Positions 35,635 through 45,248 are shown, numbered from the stretch's first letter. The stretch is 61,806 bases of DNA from Deltaproteobacteria bacterium (GCA_020060215.1 JAGVAP010000044.1:1-61806), one strand, 5' to 3'. Translations and numbers: made by a program. Notes: generated by a model not told the origin, from the sequence alone.

Positions 35635-37440
35635 ATGACTTCAAACATGAAACTGAAGCAGTGGGTGGACGAAGTTGCGAAGGTGTGTCAACCGGATAAC
35701 GTCGAATGGTGCAATGGGTCTAAGGAAGAGTACGATCGGATGATCAAGCTCACGGTCGATGAAGGTGTTTCGACCGCCCTGAACCCAAAGAAGCTACCGA
35801 ACTGCGTTCTGTTCAGATCCGACCCCTCCGACGTGGCTCGACTTGAAAACCGTACGTATATTGCATCGAGGACCCAGGACGAGGCCGGACCCACGAACAA
35901 CTGGATCGACCCTGTCGAGCTGAAGTCCGCGATGACGGCGCTCTACAAGGGCTGCATGCGGGGCCGCACCCTGTATGTGATCCCTTTCAGCATGGGCCCG
36001 ATCGGCTCACCCATATCGAAGATCGGCATAGAGATTACGGATTCCCCTTACGTCGTCGCCAACATGCATGTCATGACCCGCGTAGGGAGCAGGGTGCTGG
36101 AGGTGCTTGGAAAGGACGGGGAATTCATCCCCTGTCTTCACTCGGTCGGCAAACCCCTGGCCAAAGGCGAGTCGGACCACGGGAAGTGGCCCTGCGCTCC
36201 GATCGAGCAGAAATATATCTCCCATTTTCCGGAAGAGCGGACCATCTGGTCCTATGGCTCCGGATACGGCGGGAATGCGCTGCTCGGCAAGAAGTGCCTG
36301 GCGCTCCGCATCGCCTCGGTCATGGCCCGGGACGAAGGGTGGCTCGCCGAGCACATGCTCATCCTCGGCATTACCAGCCCTCAAGGGAAAAAGAGGTACA
36401 TTGCGGGGGCATTCCCGAGCGCCTGCGGCAAGACGAACCTGGCCATGCTGATCCCGACCGTGCCCGGATGGAAGGTCGAGACGATCGGGGACGATATCGC
36501 CTGGATGAAGTTCGGGAAGGACGGCCGCCTCTACGCCATCAATCCCGAGGCCGGCTTCTTCGGAGTCGCGCCGGGGACCTCCATGCACTCCAACCCCAAC
36601 GCCATGAAGTCGATCTCCCGGAACACGATCTACACCAATGTGGCGCTGACGGCAGACGGCGACGTGTGGTGGGAAGGGATCGGCTACGATCCTCCGGGGA
36701 AGCTGATCGACTGGAACGGCAACGAGTGGGACCCGGCCACGGCGAAAACCCCCGCGGCCCATCCCAATTCCCGTTTTACCGCGCCCGCCTCTCAGTGCCC
36801 CTCGATCGCACCGGAATGGGAAGACCCGGCCGGCGTCCCGATCAGCGCATTCCTGTTCGGAGGCCGCAGGCCCGGAACCGTACCACTGGTCCACCAGGCC
36901 TTCAACTGGGATCACGGCGTGTTCCTCGGCTCCATCGTCGGCTCCGAGGTGACGGCAGCCGCCCTGGACCTCAAGGTGGGCACCGTCCGTCGCGACCCCT
37001 TTGCCATGCTGCCCTTCTGCGGGTACCACATGGGAGACTATTTCAGCCATTGGTTCGACATCGGGACCATGACGGGCGCCGACAAGCTGCCGAAGATCTT
37101 CTATGTGAACTGGTTCCGGAAGTCCCGGGACGGGAAGTGGCTGTGGCCGGGATATGGGGAGAACAGCCGTGTCCTGAAATGGGTCTTTGAGCGCTGCGAA
37201 GGCACAGGTGCCGCCGTCGAGACCCCGATCGGCTACCTGCCTCCGGTCGATGGACTGGACCTCAGGGGGTTGGATGTACCCCGGTCCGATGTGGAGGAGC
37301 TGCTGAGGGTGGAGCCTGAAAAGTGGTTGAAAGAGGTGGAGATGATCAGGGAGCATTATGCGAAGTTCGGGAAGAAGCTTCCCCGCAAGCTCCTGGACGA
37401 GTTGTCGGCCCTTGAAAAAAGACTTAGAGCGGCATCATAG
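35635..37440 (+). CDS. pckG: Phosphoenolpyruvate carboxykinase (GTP)
   Basis: A 601-residue enzyme that interconverts oxaloacetate and PEP with [12 protein letters not shown], the P-loop [14 protein letters not shown] with its reactive Cys (about residue 263), the metal-binding region GDDIAWM and [13 protein letters not shown] are all present. Length is normal for the GTP type; ATP-type enzymes are shorter and unrelated in these motifs. The start at 35635 lies a short distance after AAAGGAGAGG. It is monocistronic, ended by a strong bidirectional terminator. Confidence 0.97.
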   Translation: MTSNMKLKQWVDEVAKVCQPDNVEWCNGSKEEYDRMIKLTVDEGVSTALNPKKLPNCVLFRSDPSDVARLENRTYIASRTQDEAGPTNNWIDPVELKSAMTALYKGCMRGRTLYVIPFSMGPIGSPISKIGIEITDSPYVVANMHVMTRVGSRVLEVLGKDGEFIPCLHSVGKPLAKGESDHGKWPCAPIEQKYISHFPEERTIWSYGSGYGGNALLGKKCLALRIASVMARDEGWLAEHMLILGITSPQGKKRYIAGAFPSACGKTNLAMLIPTVPGWKVETIGDDIAWMKFGKDGRLYAINPEAGFFGVAPGTSMHSNPNAMKSISRNTIYTNVALTADGDVWWEGIGYDPPGKLIDWNGNEWDPATAKTPAAHPNSRFTAPASQCPSIAPEWEDPAGVPISAFLFGGRRPGTVPLVHQAFNWDHGVFLGSIVGSEVTAAALDLKVGTVRRDPFAMLPFCGYHMGDYFSHWFDIGTMTGADKLPKIFYVNWFRKSRDGKWLWPGYGENSRVLKWVFERCEGTGAAVETPIGYLPPVDGLDLRGLDVPRSDVEELLRVEPEKWLKEVEMIREHYAKFGKKLPRKLLDELSALEKRLRAAS

Positions 37441-37562
37441 GGATCCGCAGTGTCCGGAGATCCAGCATTCCAATCATCGTTACTCCGACACCCCGGATCG
37501 TTTTCTTCCGGCAAAGCCCCTTGGCCTTGACCAGTCCGCCGACCAGACCTTCCGCGATTCAA

Positions 37563-37604
37563 TAAAAAAGCCCGCGGATTTCGAAAACCGCGGGCCTTTC
37601 TTTG
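37563..37604. terminator. Bidirectional intrinsic terminator
   Basis: GCCCGCGG (37570-37577) and CCGCGGGC (37588-37595) form an 8-bp GC stem with a 10-nt loop. It is preceded by AAAAAA and followed by CTTTCTTTG, so it can end pckG transcripts on the plus strand and the 38-aa gene on the minus strand. Confidence 0.88.
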
Positions 37605-37617
37605 CTGCAGATCTCTC

Positions 37618-37734
37618 TTACTTCTCTTCTTCGCTCTGGAAATCCGGAACGAGGATCCGGTAGAGATCCCTGATCTCCCTGACCAGTTCCTCCTTTTCCT
37701 CGGCATTCATTTCAAAATCTTCGTTTTCCTTCAT
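37618..37734 (-). CDS. 38-aa acidic hypothetical protein
   Basis: A short gene, normally overlooked. ATG 37734 has AGGAG 5 nt upstream and reads MKENEDFEMNAEEKEELVRE followed by an amphipathic IRDLYRILVPDF and a Glu-rich end. The stop at 37618 is 14 bp before the bidirectional terminator. It is very acidic (about 15 Asp/Glu) and mostly helical by composition, with no Cys or membrane segment. Signal, size and terminator placement argue that it is real. No family is recognised. Confidence 0.6.
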   Translation of the reverse strand: MKENEDFEMNAEEKEELVREIRDLYRILVPDFQSEEEK

Positions 37735-37915
37735 GTTTACTCCTGAAAAATGATCCGCGCTCTCATGGATGACCGTGACCACAAGTGTCCCAAAAGTTAA
37801 TCATGATCGCTTCATCCGGAGAGTTGGCCACTGCGCATTTGGGCTGCGAAATGTATCAAAATAGTCCGTTGGGAAAGGTATTTCAAGACAAAAGTAGTGC
37901 ATTTTCTCTGCAGTT

Positions 37916-37985
37916 CCGGGGCCCCGTTTCTGCGGGACCCCGGCTCCTTTGCCCCTTTGCAGGGGACGGGAGGGTGGGTTATAAT
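37916..37985 (+). promoter_or_regulatory. Hairpin and strong promoter upstream of the universal stress gene
   Basis: A hairpin with 11-bp arms and one mismatch (37916-37926 and 37933-37943) is followed by TTGCAG (37957-37962), a 17-nt spacer and TATAAT (37980-37985). The transcript would start near 37992, leaving a leader of about 165 nt. No gene is seen in the rest of 37735-38158. Confidence 0.65.
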
Positions 37986-38158
37986 ACGGGGTAGCGGCGC
38001 CCCAGGAAAACTTCCTTCTGTGACGCGTCTTCTCTTCCGGGGCATCCTCCCGCCTCCGGCGCCGGCATGGTCGCTTTGCCTTTCCCGGGTTTCCGGGATT
38101 CTCGGACGGTCCATGGGCAAAGATCTTCCTCTTCACCCCCTGAAAGGAGGGCAAGGCC

Positions 38159-39055
38159 ATGAGAGTACAATTGAAAAAAATCATTGTCGCGACCGACTTT
38201 TCAGAGACCTCAAATCTGGCCGTATCCTACGGGCAGCGATTGGCCAGGGAGTTCTCTGCAAAGCTCTTCCTTTGCCATGTCCTCTCGGTGACGACCGGAT
38301 ACGGCGAGGCTCTCCCCGACCCCGTCATTCAACGTACACGGCTGATGGACCAGGCAACCGAACGCTTTTCCCGTTGGATGGAGGGCCAGTCGGTCGATTG
38401 GGAGCCGTGCGTGTGCATCGGCAGCGCCTCAGAGGAGATCACCCGGCTCGCCGAAGAAAAGAAGGTGGATCTCGCCATATGCGCCACCCATGGCAGGTCA
38501 GGGCTTCGAAGACTGCTCCTCGGCTCGGTAACAGAGCGGCTGATGCGCACCCTTCCCTGTCCTGTGCTGGTGGTTCGCCCGCCGTCAGCCCCTCCACCCT
38601 CTGGTGAGACCAAGTTCCGGCGAATCCTTGCGGGATGTGATTTCTCACCCGACTCGGACCTCGCCTTTCAGTACGCGCTGGGGCTGGCCCAGGAGCACCT
38701 CTCCGAACTGCATGTGGTCCACGTGATCGAGCCCCCCGTCTACAAGCACATGCAGGGGGCCACGGACGCATCGAGGCAGCAACTCCGGGCCCCCCTGAAA
38801 GAAAAGCTCTCGGGGATGATCCCACAGGATGCGAAGAACTGGTGCAAGCCTGTCACGGTCCTCTTGGCCGGTCAGCCCTTTGAGGAGCTGACGAAGTACG
38901 CTGTGGTCAATGAGATCGATCTGATCGTGCTGGGGTTGAGGGGGCACGGCCTCAAGGAAACTCTGTTCATGGGATCGACCACGGACAGGGTCATCCGGCA
39001 GGCCCCTTGCCCCGTATTGTCCGTGCGGCCGGTCACGTGGAACAGGGAAGGTTAA
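38159..39055 (+). CDS. Tandem universal stress protein
   Basis: A 298-residue protein with two UspA domains (about 4-142 and 151-295). Each begins with the family strand and Asp (IVATDFS, ILAGCDFS) and ends with a nucleotide-binding loop: THGRSGLRRLLLGSVTE in the first, GLRGHGLKETLFMGSTTD in the second. The loop pattern G-x2-G...G-S/T suggests ATP binding. ATG 38159 follows AAAGGAGGG. It is cytoplasmic, with a strong upstream promoter; stress-responsive expression is expected from the family. Confidence 0.93.
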   Translation: MRVQLKKIIVATDFSETSNLAVSYGQRLAREFSAKLFLCHVLSVTTGYGEALPDPVIQRTRLMDQATERFSRWMEGQSVDWEPCVCIGSASEEITRLAEEKKVDLAICATHGRSGLRRLLLGSVTERLMRTLPCPVLVVRPPSAPPPSGETKFRRILAGCDFSPDSDLAFQYALGLAQEHLSELHVVHVIEPPVYKHMQGATDASRQQLRAPLKEKLSGMIPQDAKNWCKPVTVLLAGQPFEELTKYAVVNEIDLIVLGLRGHGLKETLFMGSTTDRVIRQAPCPVLSVRPVTWNREG

Positions 39056-39205
39056 AGCGCTTCAGGGCAAAGAAAAGAATCTGCTTGCGCTTGGCAGGAG
39101 ATCCTTCACTGCGTTCAGGACAATGATATGGCCCTCTCTCCGGAGCTCCTTCGGGGACCGAAGGAGGACAGGCGTTACGCAATTCATGAGCTGATCTCTC
39201 GTTCA

Positions 39206-39262
39206 AGCAAGTTCCTGCTTGCGATTCATTCAACTCAGAAAAGATCGCAAGCAGAGCTTGCT
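39206..39262. repeat. Palindromic repeat, copy A of the 53390 element
   Basis: Arms AGCAAGTTCCTGCTTGCGAT and GATCGCAAGCAGAGCTTGCT pair with a few mismatches around ATTCAACTCAGAA. The same loop and arms recur at 53390-53460. The remaining gap 39056-39373 has no gene; a further GTTCAGGACAATGATATGGC stretch near 39114 looks like degenerate repeat. Confidence 0.65.
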
Positions 39263-39373
39263 CCCACAGAAGAGACGGTGGCGCGCCGGTCTGAGCTCCG
39301 GTCTCGGACCTCCGGCTCACCCTCTGATCCCATGCCATTGACATTCCCACGCCGCGAAAATATCATCCTCAGC

Positions 39374-39976
39374 ATGAAACGAGCTCTGCGATTGTATCTG
39401 ATTCGACATGGACAGGTTCAGGGGTACCACGGATTTCCGGTGTACGGACATACGGATGTGGACCTGACCGAGGTCGGCATCCTGCAGATGGAGCACCTGT
39501 GTGAGAGGCTCCGGCATGCCGACATCCATGAGATCTACTCGAGCGATCTGAAAAGGAGCGTTATCGGGGCCAGGATCATCGCCCGGTACCATGACGTTCC
39601 CCTCTATTCCAGACCTGAACTCCGTGAGGTCTATTTCGGGGAATGGGAGGGCATGAGCCTGACGGAGATCCGCGAGCGGTATCCGGAAGAGCTCTCCAGG
39701 CGGGAGGCGGATGTCTTGAACTTCGCGCCTCCGAACAAGGGGGAAAGCATTGCGAGTCTTGTGCAGAGGGTGATGGGTTTCTTCAAATCCGTCGTGGGCG
39801 GGGTGGAAGAAAAATGTATCCTGCTTCTCGGGCACGGCGCCGTGAACCGGGTGATCCTCTGCAGCGCACTCGGTCTGGACTACAGCCGCATGTTCAACCT
39901 TCAGCAGGACTACGGCTGCCTGAACATCGTCGACTACTACCCGGACCGAACCGTAGTGCGGCTGGTGAACGGGTGA
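39374..39976 (+). CDS. Histidine phosphatase (phosphoglycerate-mutase family)
   Basis: A 200-residue protein with the phospho-accepting motif LYLIRHGQ (about 7-14), DLTEVGILQM, YSSDLKRSVIGARII, the acid Glu in REVYFGEWEGMS and the second His in LLLGHGAVNRVI. It resembles alpha-ribazole phosphatase (CobC) and broad phosphatases; sequence alone does not separate them. The ATG at 39374 gives the family start although the ribosome site is poor (CATCCTCAGC). Confidence 0.88.
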   Translation: MKRALRLYLIRHGQVQGYHGFPVYGHTDVDLTEVGILQMEHLCERLRHADIHEIYSSDLKRSVIGARIIARYHDVPLYSRPELREVYFGEWEGMSLTEIRERYPEELSRREADVLNFAPPNKGESIASLVQRVMGFFKSVVGGVEEKCILLLGHGAVNRVILCSALGLDYSRMFNLQQDYGCLNIVDYYPDRTVVRLVNG

Positions 39977-40220
39977 GAACGAAGTAGGCAGTAAGAAGTA
40001 AGCGGTAAGGAGAGAAGCGAACAAATCCCCACCGAGTCTTAGCGCCGGAGCCGGAGGTGCCAGGGCGCCGCATGCCAAGGCCCCTTTCTTGCTTTCCTGG
40101 GTGCGATGAAACCCTTGACTTGTCGCTCCCTCGCATGCGGGGAATAGAGGGATGCGTGGTTCTTCCTGACTGCATGCTGCCTGCTGCATACTGCCAACTG
40201 TATTTACCTACGGGCCTCCC

Positions 40221-40904
40221 ATGATCACCAAAGAACTTATCAGCATCATCCCTCTTTTCGAAGGCCTTCCGCCGGAGGAGATACGGGACCTCGCCGCCAT
40301 CGCGAGAGAGCAGTCCTTTCGGAAAAGGGATGCCATTTTTCACGAAGGGCAAAAGGGGACCGGTTTTTACGTCTTGATCTCCGGGCGGGTAAAGATCTTC
40401 AAGATATCGGCGGAAGGCAAGGAGCAGATCCTTCACATCTTCGGCGCCGGCGAGCCGTTCGGGGAGGTTCCGGTCTTTGCGGGGCAGAACTTCCCGGCCA
40501 ATGCAGAGAGCATGGAAGAGTGCAGGATCCTCTTCTTCCCCAGAGAATCCTTTGTGGGGCTGATCAGGAAAAACCCATCGATCGCCCTGAACATGCTTGC
40601 CGTGCTTTCACGGCGCCTCAGGGTCTTTGCCTCTCTGATAGAAGACCTGTCCCTCAAGGAGGTTCCGGGCCGGCTTGCGGCCTATCTTCTATACCTGAGC
40701 GGGAAAGAAGGAGAATCGCAGGAACTGGAGCTCGCGATCACCAAGGCTCAACTTGCGAGCCTGCTGGGGACCATTCCGGAGACCCTCTCGCGAATCCTCG
40801 GGAAAATGACGGCCCAGGGTTATATCGAGACCGACGGCCGCAGGATCCGCATCCTTGACCGTAAAGGGCTCAGGGGGCTGTCGGAGTCAGGGCGGGGACT
40901 CTAG
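40221..40904 (+). CDS. Crp/Fnr-family transcriptional regulator
   Basis: A 227-residue protein: cyclic-nucleotide-binding barrel (about 12-125, with HEGQKGTGFYVLISGRVKIF and GAGEPFGEVPVF) and a C-terminal winged helix (recognition helix TIPETLSRILGKM). It has no N-terminal Cys set, so it is not an O2-sensing FNR; the barrel loop (FPANAE) is not the classical cAMP phosphate cassette (RSA), so the ligand is uncertain. It converges on and overlaps by 18 bp a cyclase gene, which makes a cyclic-nucleotide link attractive but unproven. Confidence 0.92.
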   Translation: MITKELISIIPLFEGLPPEEIRDLAAIAREQSFRKRDAIFHEGQKGTGFYVLISGRVKIFKISAEGKEQILHIFGAGEPFGEVPVFAGQNFPANAESMEECRILFFPRESFVGLIRKNPSIALNMLAVLSRRLRVFASLIEDLSLKEVPGRLAAYLLYLSGKEGESQELELAITKAQLASLLGTIPETLSRILGKMTAQGYIETDGRRIRILDRKGLRGLSESGRGL

Positions 40905-42101
40905 CGCACCCCCCCGTCCGGCATTCGCGGAGGAGGGTTCCGGCAAGAGGCTGAACACCTTCACCTTGTCCCTGACGTTCTTGAATTTCTTGAGCCCCTT
41001 CTCGTAGACGGGGAGGATTCCATCCACCCTCCTTGCGGTCTCAGGTCCGATGAGGATGTCTCCTCGCTTCGCGGCGGCGGCGATCCGGGCTGCCAGATTG
41101 GTGACGGGTCCGGTTGCCGTAAAGGTCATCCTGGTCCCCGTCTCTCCCTGGAACCGCGTCATCCCGAGGAACGCCACCCCCGAGTTGATGCCCATGTTCA
41201 CGTGGACCGTCTGAAATCTCCCCGCCAGCTCCCGGTTGATGTCGAGGGTCCGATCGCGGATGTGCAGTGCGGCCTTGCAGGCATTCAGCGCATTTTCCGA
41301 CTCCCCCCCCTGAAAAATGGCCATGAGGCCGTCTCCCGCGGTCTCGTTGATATCCCCGCTGTGGTGATTGATCTCGTCCAGGAAACTGGAGAAGTATTTC
41401 TCGAGGATGAAGTTCACCTTCTCACGGCTGAGCCTCTCGCTGATCCTGGTATAGCTCGCGACATCGAGGAACAGGATGGAGACGTCCGATTCCCGCTTGT
41501 CGAGGACGGGCGCGAACGGGTCCCTTTCCACGATCCTGTGGACGGTCTCCGGCACGAAAGGGCGGATGTGCTTCAGGATGTTGTCCAGGGTGAGCCTCTC
41601 CTGGGAAATCTTCCAGTGGCTGCGCGCATTGAGGATGGCGTTTGTGGCCAGATCCGCAAGGTCACGAAGGAGCACGAAGTCCCTTGGAGCAAACCCTTTT
41701 TCCTCCCCCGTGATCACGTCCAGAACCGCGAGCGGCTTTCCGCCACCGTCCGAGATGGGAAAGGCCACCTCGCAGATCGCCTGCCCCTGTGCACCGGGAT
41801 CGCTTTCGGGGGAGGGACATTCAAACATGACGGGGTCCTTCAATGTCTTCTGGATACTCTCCCTTCCCCGTTTGCAGAGCTGGCAATTGATCTTTTCCTT
41901 GTTCAGGGAACAATGCAAAGGTCTCGCGTAGTGCTGCGCCTCGGAGTCCAAGACCAGCAGACATGCCTCCTTCGCATGGGGGACGGTCACCTTCGCCTCG
42001 TCCCGGATCACCTCGAGGATGTCCCCGGGGTCCAGCGAGGAGGTCACTTTCTTGACCACCCGCAGGAGGTTTTCAAAACGTTCTCTATAGGTCGGGTCCA
42101 T
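40887..42101 (-). CDS. GAF-domain class III nucleotide cyclase
   Basis: A 404-residue soluble protein: N-terminal GAF domain (about 10-165) with a cluster of Cys (HCS, NCQLC, FEC, AICEVAF) that could bind metal or heme, a linker, then a cyclase domain (about 205-375). Metal Asp residues are in FLDVASYTRI and AGDGLMAI. The base-recognition Lys of adenylyl cyclases is replaced by Glu (NETAGDG), as in guanylyl cyclases, while the partner position is Thr (FTATG). Substrate is therefore uncertain. The 3' end overlaps the convergent Crp gene by 18 bp. Confidence 0.88.
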   Translation of the reverse strand: MDPTYRERFENLLRVVKKVTSSLDPGDILEVIRDEAKVTVPHAKEACLLVLDSEAQHYARPLHCSLNKEKINCQLCKRGRESIQKTLKDPVMFECPSPESDPGAQGQAICEVAFPISDGGGKPLAVLDVITGEEKGFAPRDFVLLRDLADLATNAILNARSHWKISQERLTLDNILKHIRPFVPETVHRIVERDPFAPVLDKRESDVSILFLDVASYTRISERLSREKVNFILEKYFSSFLDEINHHSGDINETAGDGLMAIFQGGESENALNACKAALHIRDRTLDINRELAGRFQTVHVNMGINSGVAFLGMTRFQGETGTRMTFTATGPVTNLAARIAAAAKRGDILIGPETARRVDGILPVYEKGLKKFKNVRDKVKVFSLLPEPSSANAGRGGALESPP

Positions 42102-42168
42102 GAAGCCAGAGTGGTCGGGGCCGCTTGCCGCCGGGGTGTCAAGATTGAACGAGTAGGAAACTTTCCAG

Positions 42169-42248
42169 GGTGTCAGGTGTCAGGTGTCAGGTTTCTGGTG
42201 TCGGCCCGGTAATCCATCCATTTCCTGACACCTGGACACTGAAACCTG
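42169..42248. repeat. GTGTCAG tandem repeat and inverted copy
   Basis: GTGTCAG occurs three times head-to-tail (42170, 42177, 42184), followed by a fourth degenerate unit, and its reverse CTGACAC occurs at 42225-42231. The longer stretches 42188-42202 and 42234-42248 are also partly inverted. It lies in the 243-bp gap between the cyclase and the VWA gene. Confidence 0.6.
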
Positions 42249-42344
42249 AAAACTTGAACTTGACGATTCGTCCCTCGATTCGAATTTAAGATGTTCCTCA
42301 GCAATAGTGGTCAGCAGGATGCGGTCTTCTTGATTCGACATTCG

Positions 42345-43538
42345 TCAGTTCTTGCTGATCAGGTGTCTGACCGCCTTCTCCAGCCCGTCGAGGGTCAGCT
42401 CGAACATGGGGAAGATCTCTCTGATCATACCAATGGTGCGGGTATAATTCCACTCCTCCGCCATCCTGGGATTCAACCAGGCGGAATAACGGAAGTTCTT
42501 TGCGATAAATTTGAGACGCTCATAGCTGGGTTTGCCCGACCGTTCCTCCAGATGGATGGATCCGTCCGTGGCCATCAGTTCATACGGCGCCATGCTGGCA
42601 TCCCCCACAATGATGAACCGTGTTTCGGGATCCAGCCTGACCAGCTCATCCACCTCGAACGGCCTGCTCCGCCTCGGCGGATCCTCCCAGAGCTTGTCGT
42701 AAATGGTGTTGTGGAAGAAGAAGGTCTTGAGGTCCTTGAACTGCGCCCGTGCATAGTTGAAGAGGGTCTGGACCATTTCGATGTAGGGGTCCATGGACCA
42801 CCCGCCGTTGTCGATGGCCAGGATCACCTTCAGCCGGTCCTTCAGGCTGCGGTCGAACACGATCTCGATCTCCCCGGCGTTCTTCATGGTCTGATAGATG
42901 GATTCATCGACATTCACGGTGTCCTTGGGTCCGACGGGCACGAGGTTTCTGAGGCGCTTCAGGGCCTCCCCCATCTGGGCCTCGGTCAGGGGGCCATCCT
43001 GGGAGTAATCCTTGTAGCGCCGATCAAGGGCGACCTTCACGGCGGACTTGTTTCGCGAAATGCCGCCCACCCGCATGCCCCCGGGGTGATAACCGGAGTG
43101 GCCCACGGGCGATGTGCCTCCGGTGCCGATCCATTTGCTCCCCCCGTGATGGGCCTCGGTCTGCTCCTTCAACCGATCCATGAAGTACTTGATGAGCTCC
43201 TCCGGGGTCAGCTTGGACAACTCCTTTTCGTCCACCCCGAGGGCCCTGGCCAATTCCACTGGGTCCTTCAACCACTCCTGGAGCAGGGCCCTGGCCACCT
43301 CCGAGATCTCCGCCTCGGTCGGGTCTTTCAGCTCCACTCCCTTGAAACAGTGGGCAAAGACCTGATCGTAGAGGTCGAAATACCGCTCGCTCTTGACCAG
43401 GACGGCCCTTGCAGAGGTATAGAAATCGTCCAGGGAGTTGATGACCCCCATGCTCAGGGCCTTCTGGAGGCGGAGAAAGGAGGTGGGTGAGACAGGGACC
43501 CCCACTCTTTTCAGGGTATAAAAGAACTCAATGAACAT
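42345..43538 (-). CDS. VWA-domain protein, CoxE-like
   Basis: A 397-residue protein with an N-terminal helical part and a C-terminal von Willebrand A domain (about 245-390). The metal-binding motif, normally DxSxS, reads AIDNGGWSM (Asp-x-Gly-x-x-Ser), so metal binding may be altered. It is directly downstream (10 bp) of a MoxR ATPase. Such MoxR-VWA pairs act as chaperones that insert metals or assemble enzymes such as CO dehydrogenase. The client here is unknown. Confidence 0.87.
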   Translation of the reverse strand: MFIEFFYTLKRVGVPVSPTSFLRLQKALSMGVINSLDDFYTSARAVLVKSERYFDLYDQVFAHCFKGVELKDPTEAEISEVARALLQEWLKDPVELARALGVDEKELSKLTPEELIKYFMDRLKEQTEAHHGGSKWIGTGGTSPVGHSGYHPGGMRVGGISRNKSAVKVALDRRYKDYSQDGPLTEAQMGEALKRLRNLVPVGPKDTVNVDESIYQTMKNAGEIEIVFDRSLKDRLKVILAIDNGGWSMDPYIEMVQTLFNYARAQFKDLKTFFFHNTIYDKLWEDPPRRSRPFEVDELVRLDPETRFIIVGDASMAPYELMATDGSIHLEERSGKPSYERLKFIAKNFRYSAWLNPRMAEEWNYTRTIGMIREIFPMFELTLDGLEKAVRHLISKN

Positions 43539-43548
43539 CTGGAATCCC

Positions 43549-44400
43549 TCAGATCCTGAACCGGGTCACCGCGCTCTGGGCCACGACGTAATCAGGGCTC
43601 TTCTTGAAGAGAACGCCGAGGTAAGGCACTTCTCCCTTCACCAGCTCTTTCACCTTGAAGTCCGGGTCCGCCCTGAGCGCCCTGATCCAGTTGATCAACT
43701 CCCGGGTGGCGGGTTTCTTCTCGACCCCCCGGATTTCCCGAAGGCGGTAAAAGGTCTTTACCGCGCTCTCCAGCAGATCCTTGCTGATCTCGGGGAAATG
43801 GACCGTGATGATGTCTCTCATGATGTCCGGTTCGGGAAAGGCAATGTGGTGGAAGTTGCATCGCCCCAGGAAGGGGTCCGACAGGTCCTTCTTCGCGTTG
43901 GAGGTGATGATGATCACGGGCCGGCAGACGGCCTTGACGGTCTTGTCGATTTCGATGATGTCGAACTGCATCTGATCCAGAACGTCCAGCATGTCGTCCT
44001 GAAAGTCCGTATCCGCTTTGTCGATCTCATCGATCAGCAGGACCACCCTCTCGGGAGAGACGAAGGCCTGCCCGATCTTTCCCATCTTGATGTATTCCTC
44101 GATGTTGCTAACGTCTCGATTGGAGTCGCCGAAACGGCTGTCGTTCAGGCGGGTGAGCGTGTCGTACTGGTAGAGCGCGTCGATCAGCTTCATGCTGGAC
44201 TTCACATTCAGGACGATCAGCCTCATCTGGAGGGCTTCGGCGATAGCGTAAGCCAACATGGTCTTGCCTGTTCCCGGTTCGCCCTTCAGCAGGAGCGGCA
44301 TTTCCAAGGCCATGGAGATGTTGACGATCTTGGCAAGCTCCTCGTCCAGCACATACTTGGAGCCGCCGGTGAATTTTTGGAGGGAACTTTCAGCATGCAT
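43549..44400 (-). CDS. MoxR-family AAA+ ATPase
   Basis: A 283-residue AAA+ protein: Walker A GEPGTGKT (about 41-48), Walker B VVLLIDEIDKAD, sensor 1 ITSNAKKDL and an arginine finger region DPFLGRCNF. No membrane segment. It starts at ATG 44400 with AGGAG and has a strong predicted promoter 115 bp upstream. It is the first gene of a two-gene operon with the CoxE-like VWA protein, which it probably remodels. Confidence 0.94.
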   Translation of the reverse strand: MHAESSLQKFTGGSKYVLDEELAKIVNISMALEMPLLLKGEPGTGKTMLAYAIAEALQMRLIVLNVKSSMKLIDALYQYDTLTRLNDSRFGDSNRDVSNIEEYIKMGKIGQAFVSPERVVLLIDEIDKADTDFQDDMLDVLDQMQFDIIEIDKTVKAVCRPVIIITSNAKKDLSDPFLGRCNFHHIAFPEPDIMRDIITVHFPEISKDLLESAVKTFYRLREIRGVEKKPATRELINWIRALRADPDFKVKELVKGEVPYLGVLFKKSPDYVVAQSAVTRFRI

Positions 44401-44515
44401 TTTAGGACTCCTCGGTTTAGAATGCTTTCTCTCTTTTTCGGAAGAGTGGCCTTCCGCGAATTTGTCCCAGAATGGGCCGGTCAGAGACCGGTCAGGAATT
44501 CAGGCAAAAAACGTT

Positions 44516-44544
44516 ATTTTATACCTGAGGATCATTTCTGTCAA
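44516..44544 (-). promoter_or_regulatory. moxR operon promoter
   Basis: Minus-strand TTGACA (44544-44539), a 17-nt spacer and TAAAAT (44521-44516). In the leader, CCGGTC-AGA-GACCGG (44477-44491) is a perfect 6+3+6 palindrome that may be an operator. Confidence 0.65.
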
Positions 44545-44641
44545 AAAATCGTTTTCCCCGTGCCGTGTAGACCGTCGGGCATGGGGCTCTTTCCGGCAGT
44601 CGGATGACCCTGTCCGCGGACCCTGCAGGGAGTGACAGTTC

Positions 44642-45229
44642 ATGCCGCTGGGCTTTCCATCCTTGAGTCACGGCACCATCGCCTTCGGCTTCTTCAATAT
44701 CGAAACGGACCTGCTTCTCCTGGAGCACTACTTCTTTTTTGCCGATCTTTTCTGCAGCCGTGTTTCCCGCCTGGCACAGATCCCGGGCAGCGACCCGGTG
44801 GTAGAGCCTTGGGATGTGCACACGATCGAGGACAGGACCCGTATCGGAGATCTTATGGGGGCAATCCACGGCATCCGCCACACGGGCTTCATCGGCGAGA
44901 TCTACAGGCGGTTTCCATTTCCCACGGCCGAGGCCGGATTCAAGCAGAAACCCGACGGTTTCCGCAACCGGAGTGTGGTGGAAGGGATCATGGACGGATT
45001 CACGGAGACGTCTCGGATCCGTTTCAGGGCTGAACCCGGAAAAGGTGAGGTCACCATAGGGGAGTACGTCTTCACGGTACGTGCTTTTCAGGACCTGGTG
45101 CAATATGTCTGGTTGGGAGGATACCCACGGTGGAAAGACGGGATCAGGCCGGACTATGTCGTCGATATGAAGAGGGCCATCGAGAACAGTCAAGCCTGGC
45201 TCTTTGCCGGCCTGGTTCTTTTACCGTGA
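44642..45229 (+). CDS. Conserved-looking hypothetical protein
   Basis: A 195-residue soluble protein with no signal peptide. It starts MPLGFPSLSHGTIAFGFFNI and contains HTIEDRTRIGDLMGAIHG and GGYPRWKDGIRPDYVVDMKR. The composition is normal for a coding gene and the reverse-strand reading lacks family sense. ATG 44642 has AGGGAG about 8 nt upstream. It lies between the divergent moxR operon and the convergent htpX, and may form a single-gene unit. I recognise no family. Confidence 0.7.
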   Translation: MPLGFPSLSHGTIAFGFFNIETDLLLLEHYFFFADLFCSRVSRLAQIPGSDPVVEPWDVHTIEDRTRIGDLMGAIHGIRHTGFIGEIYRRFPFPTAEAGFKQKPDGFRNRSVVEGIMDGFTETSRIRFRAEPGKGEVTIGEYVFTVRAFQDLVQYVWLGGYPRWKDGIRPDYVVDMKRAIENSQAWLFAGLVLLP

Positions 45230-45248
45230 GGACGGTTGAAATCTTCCC

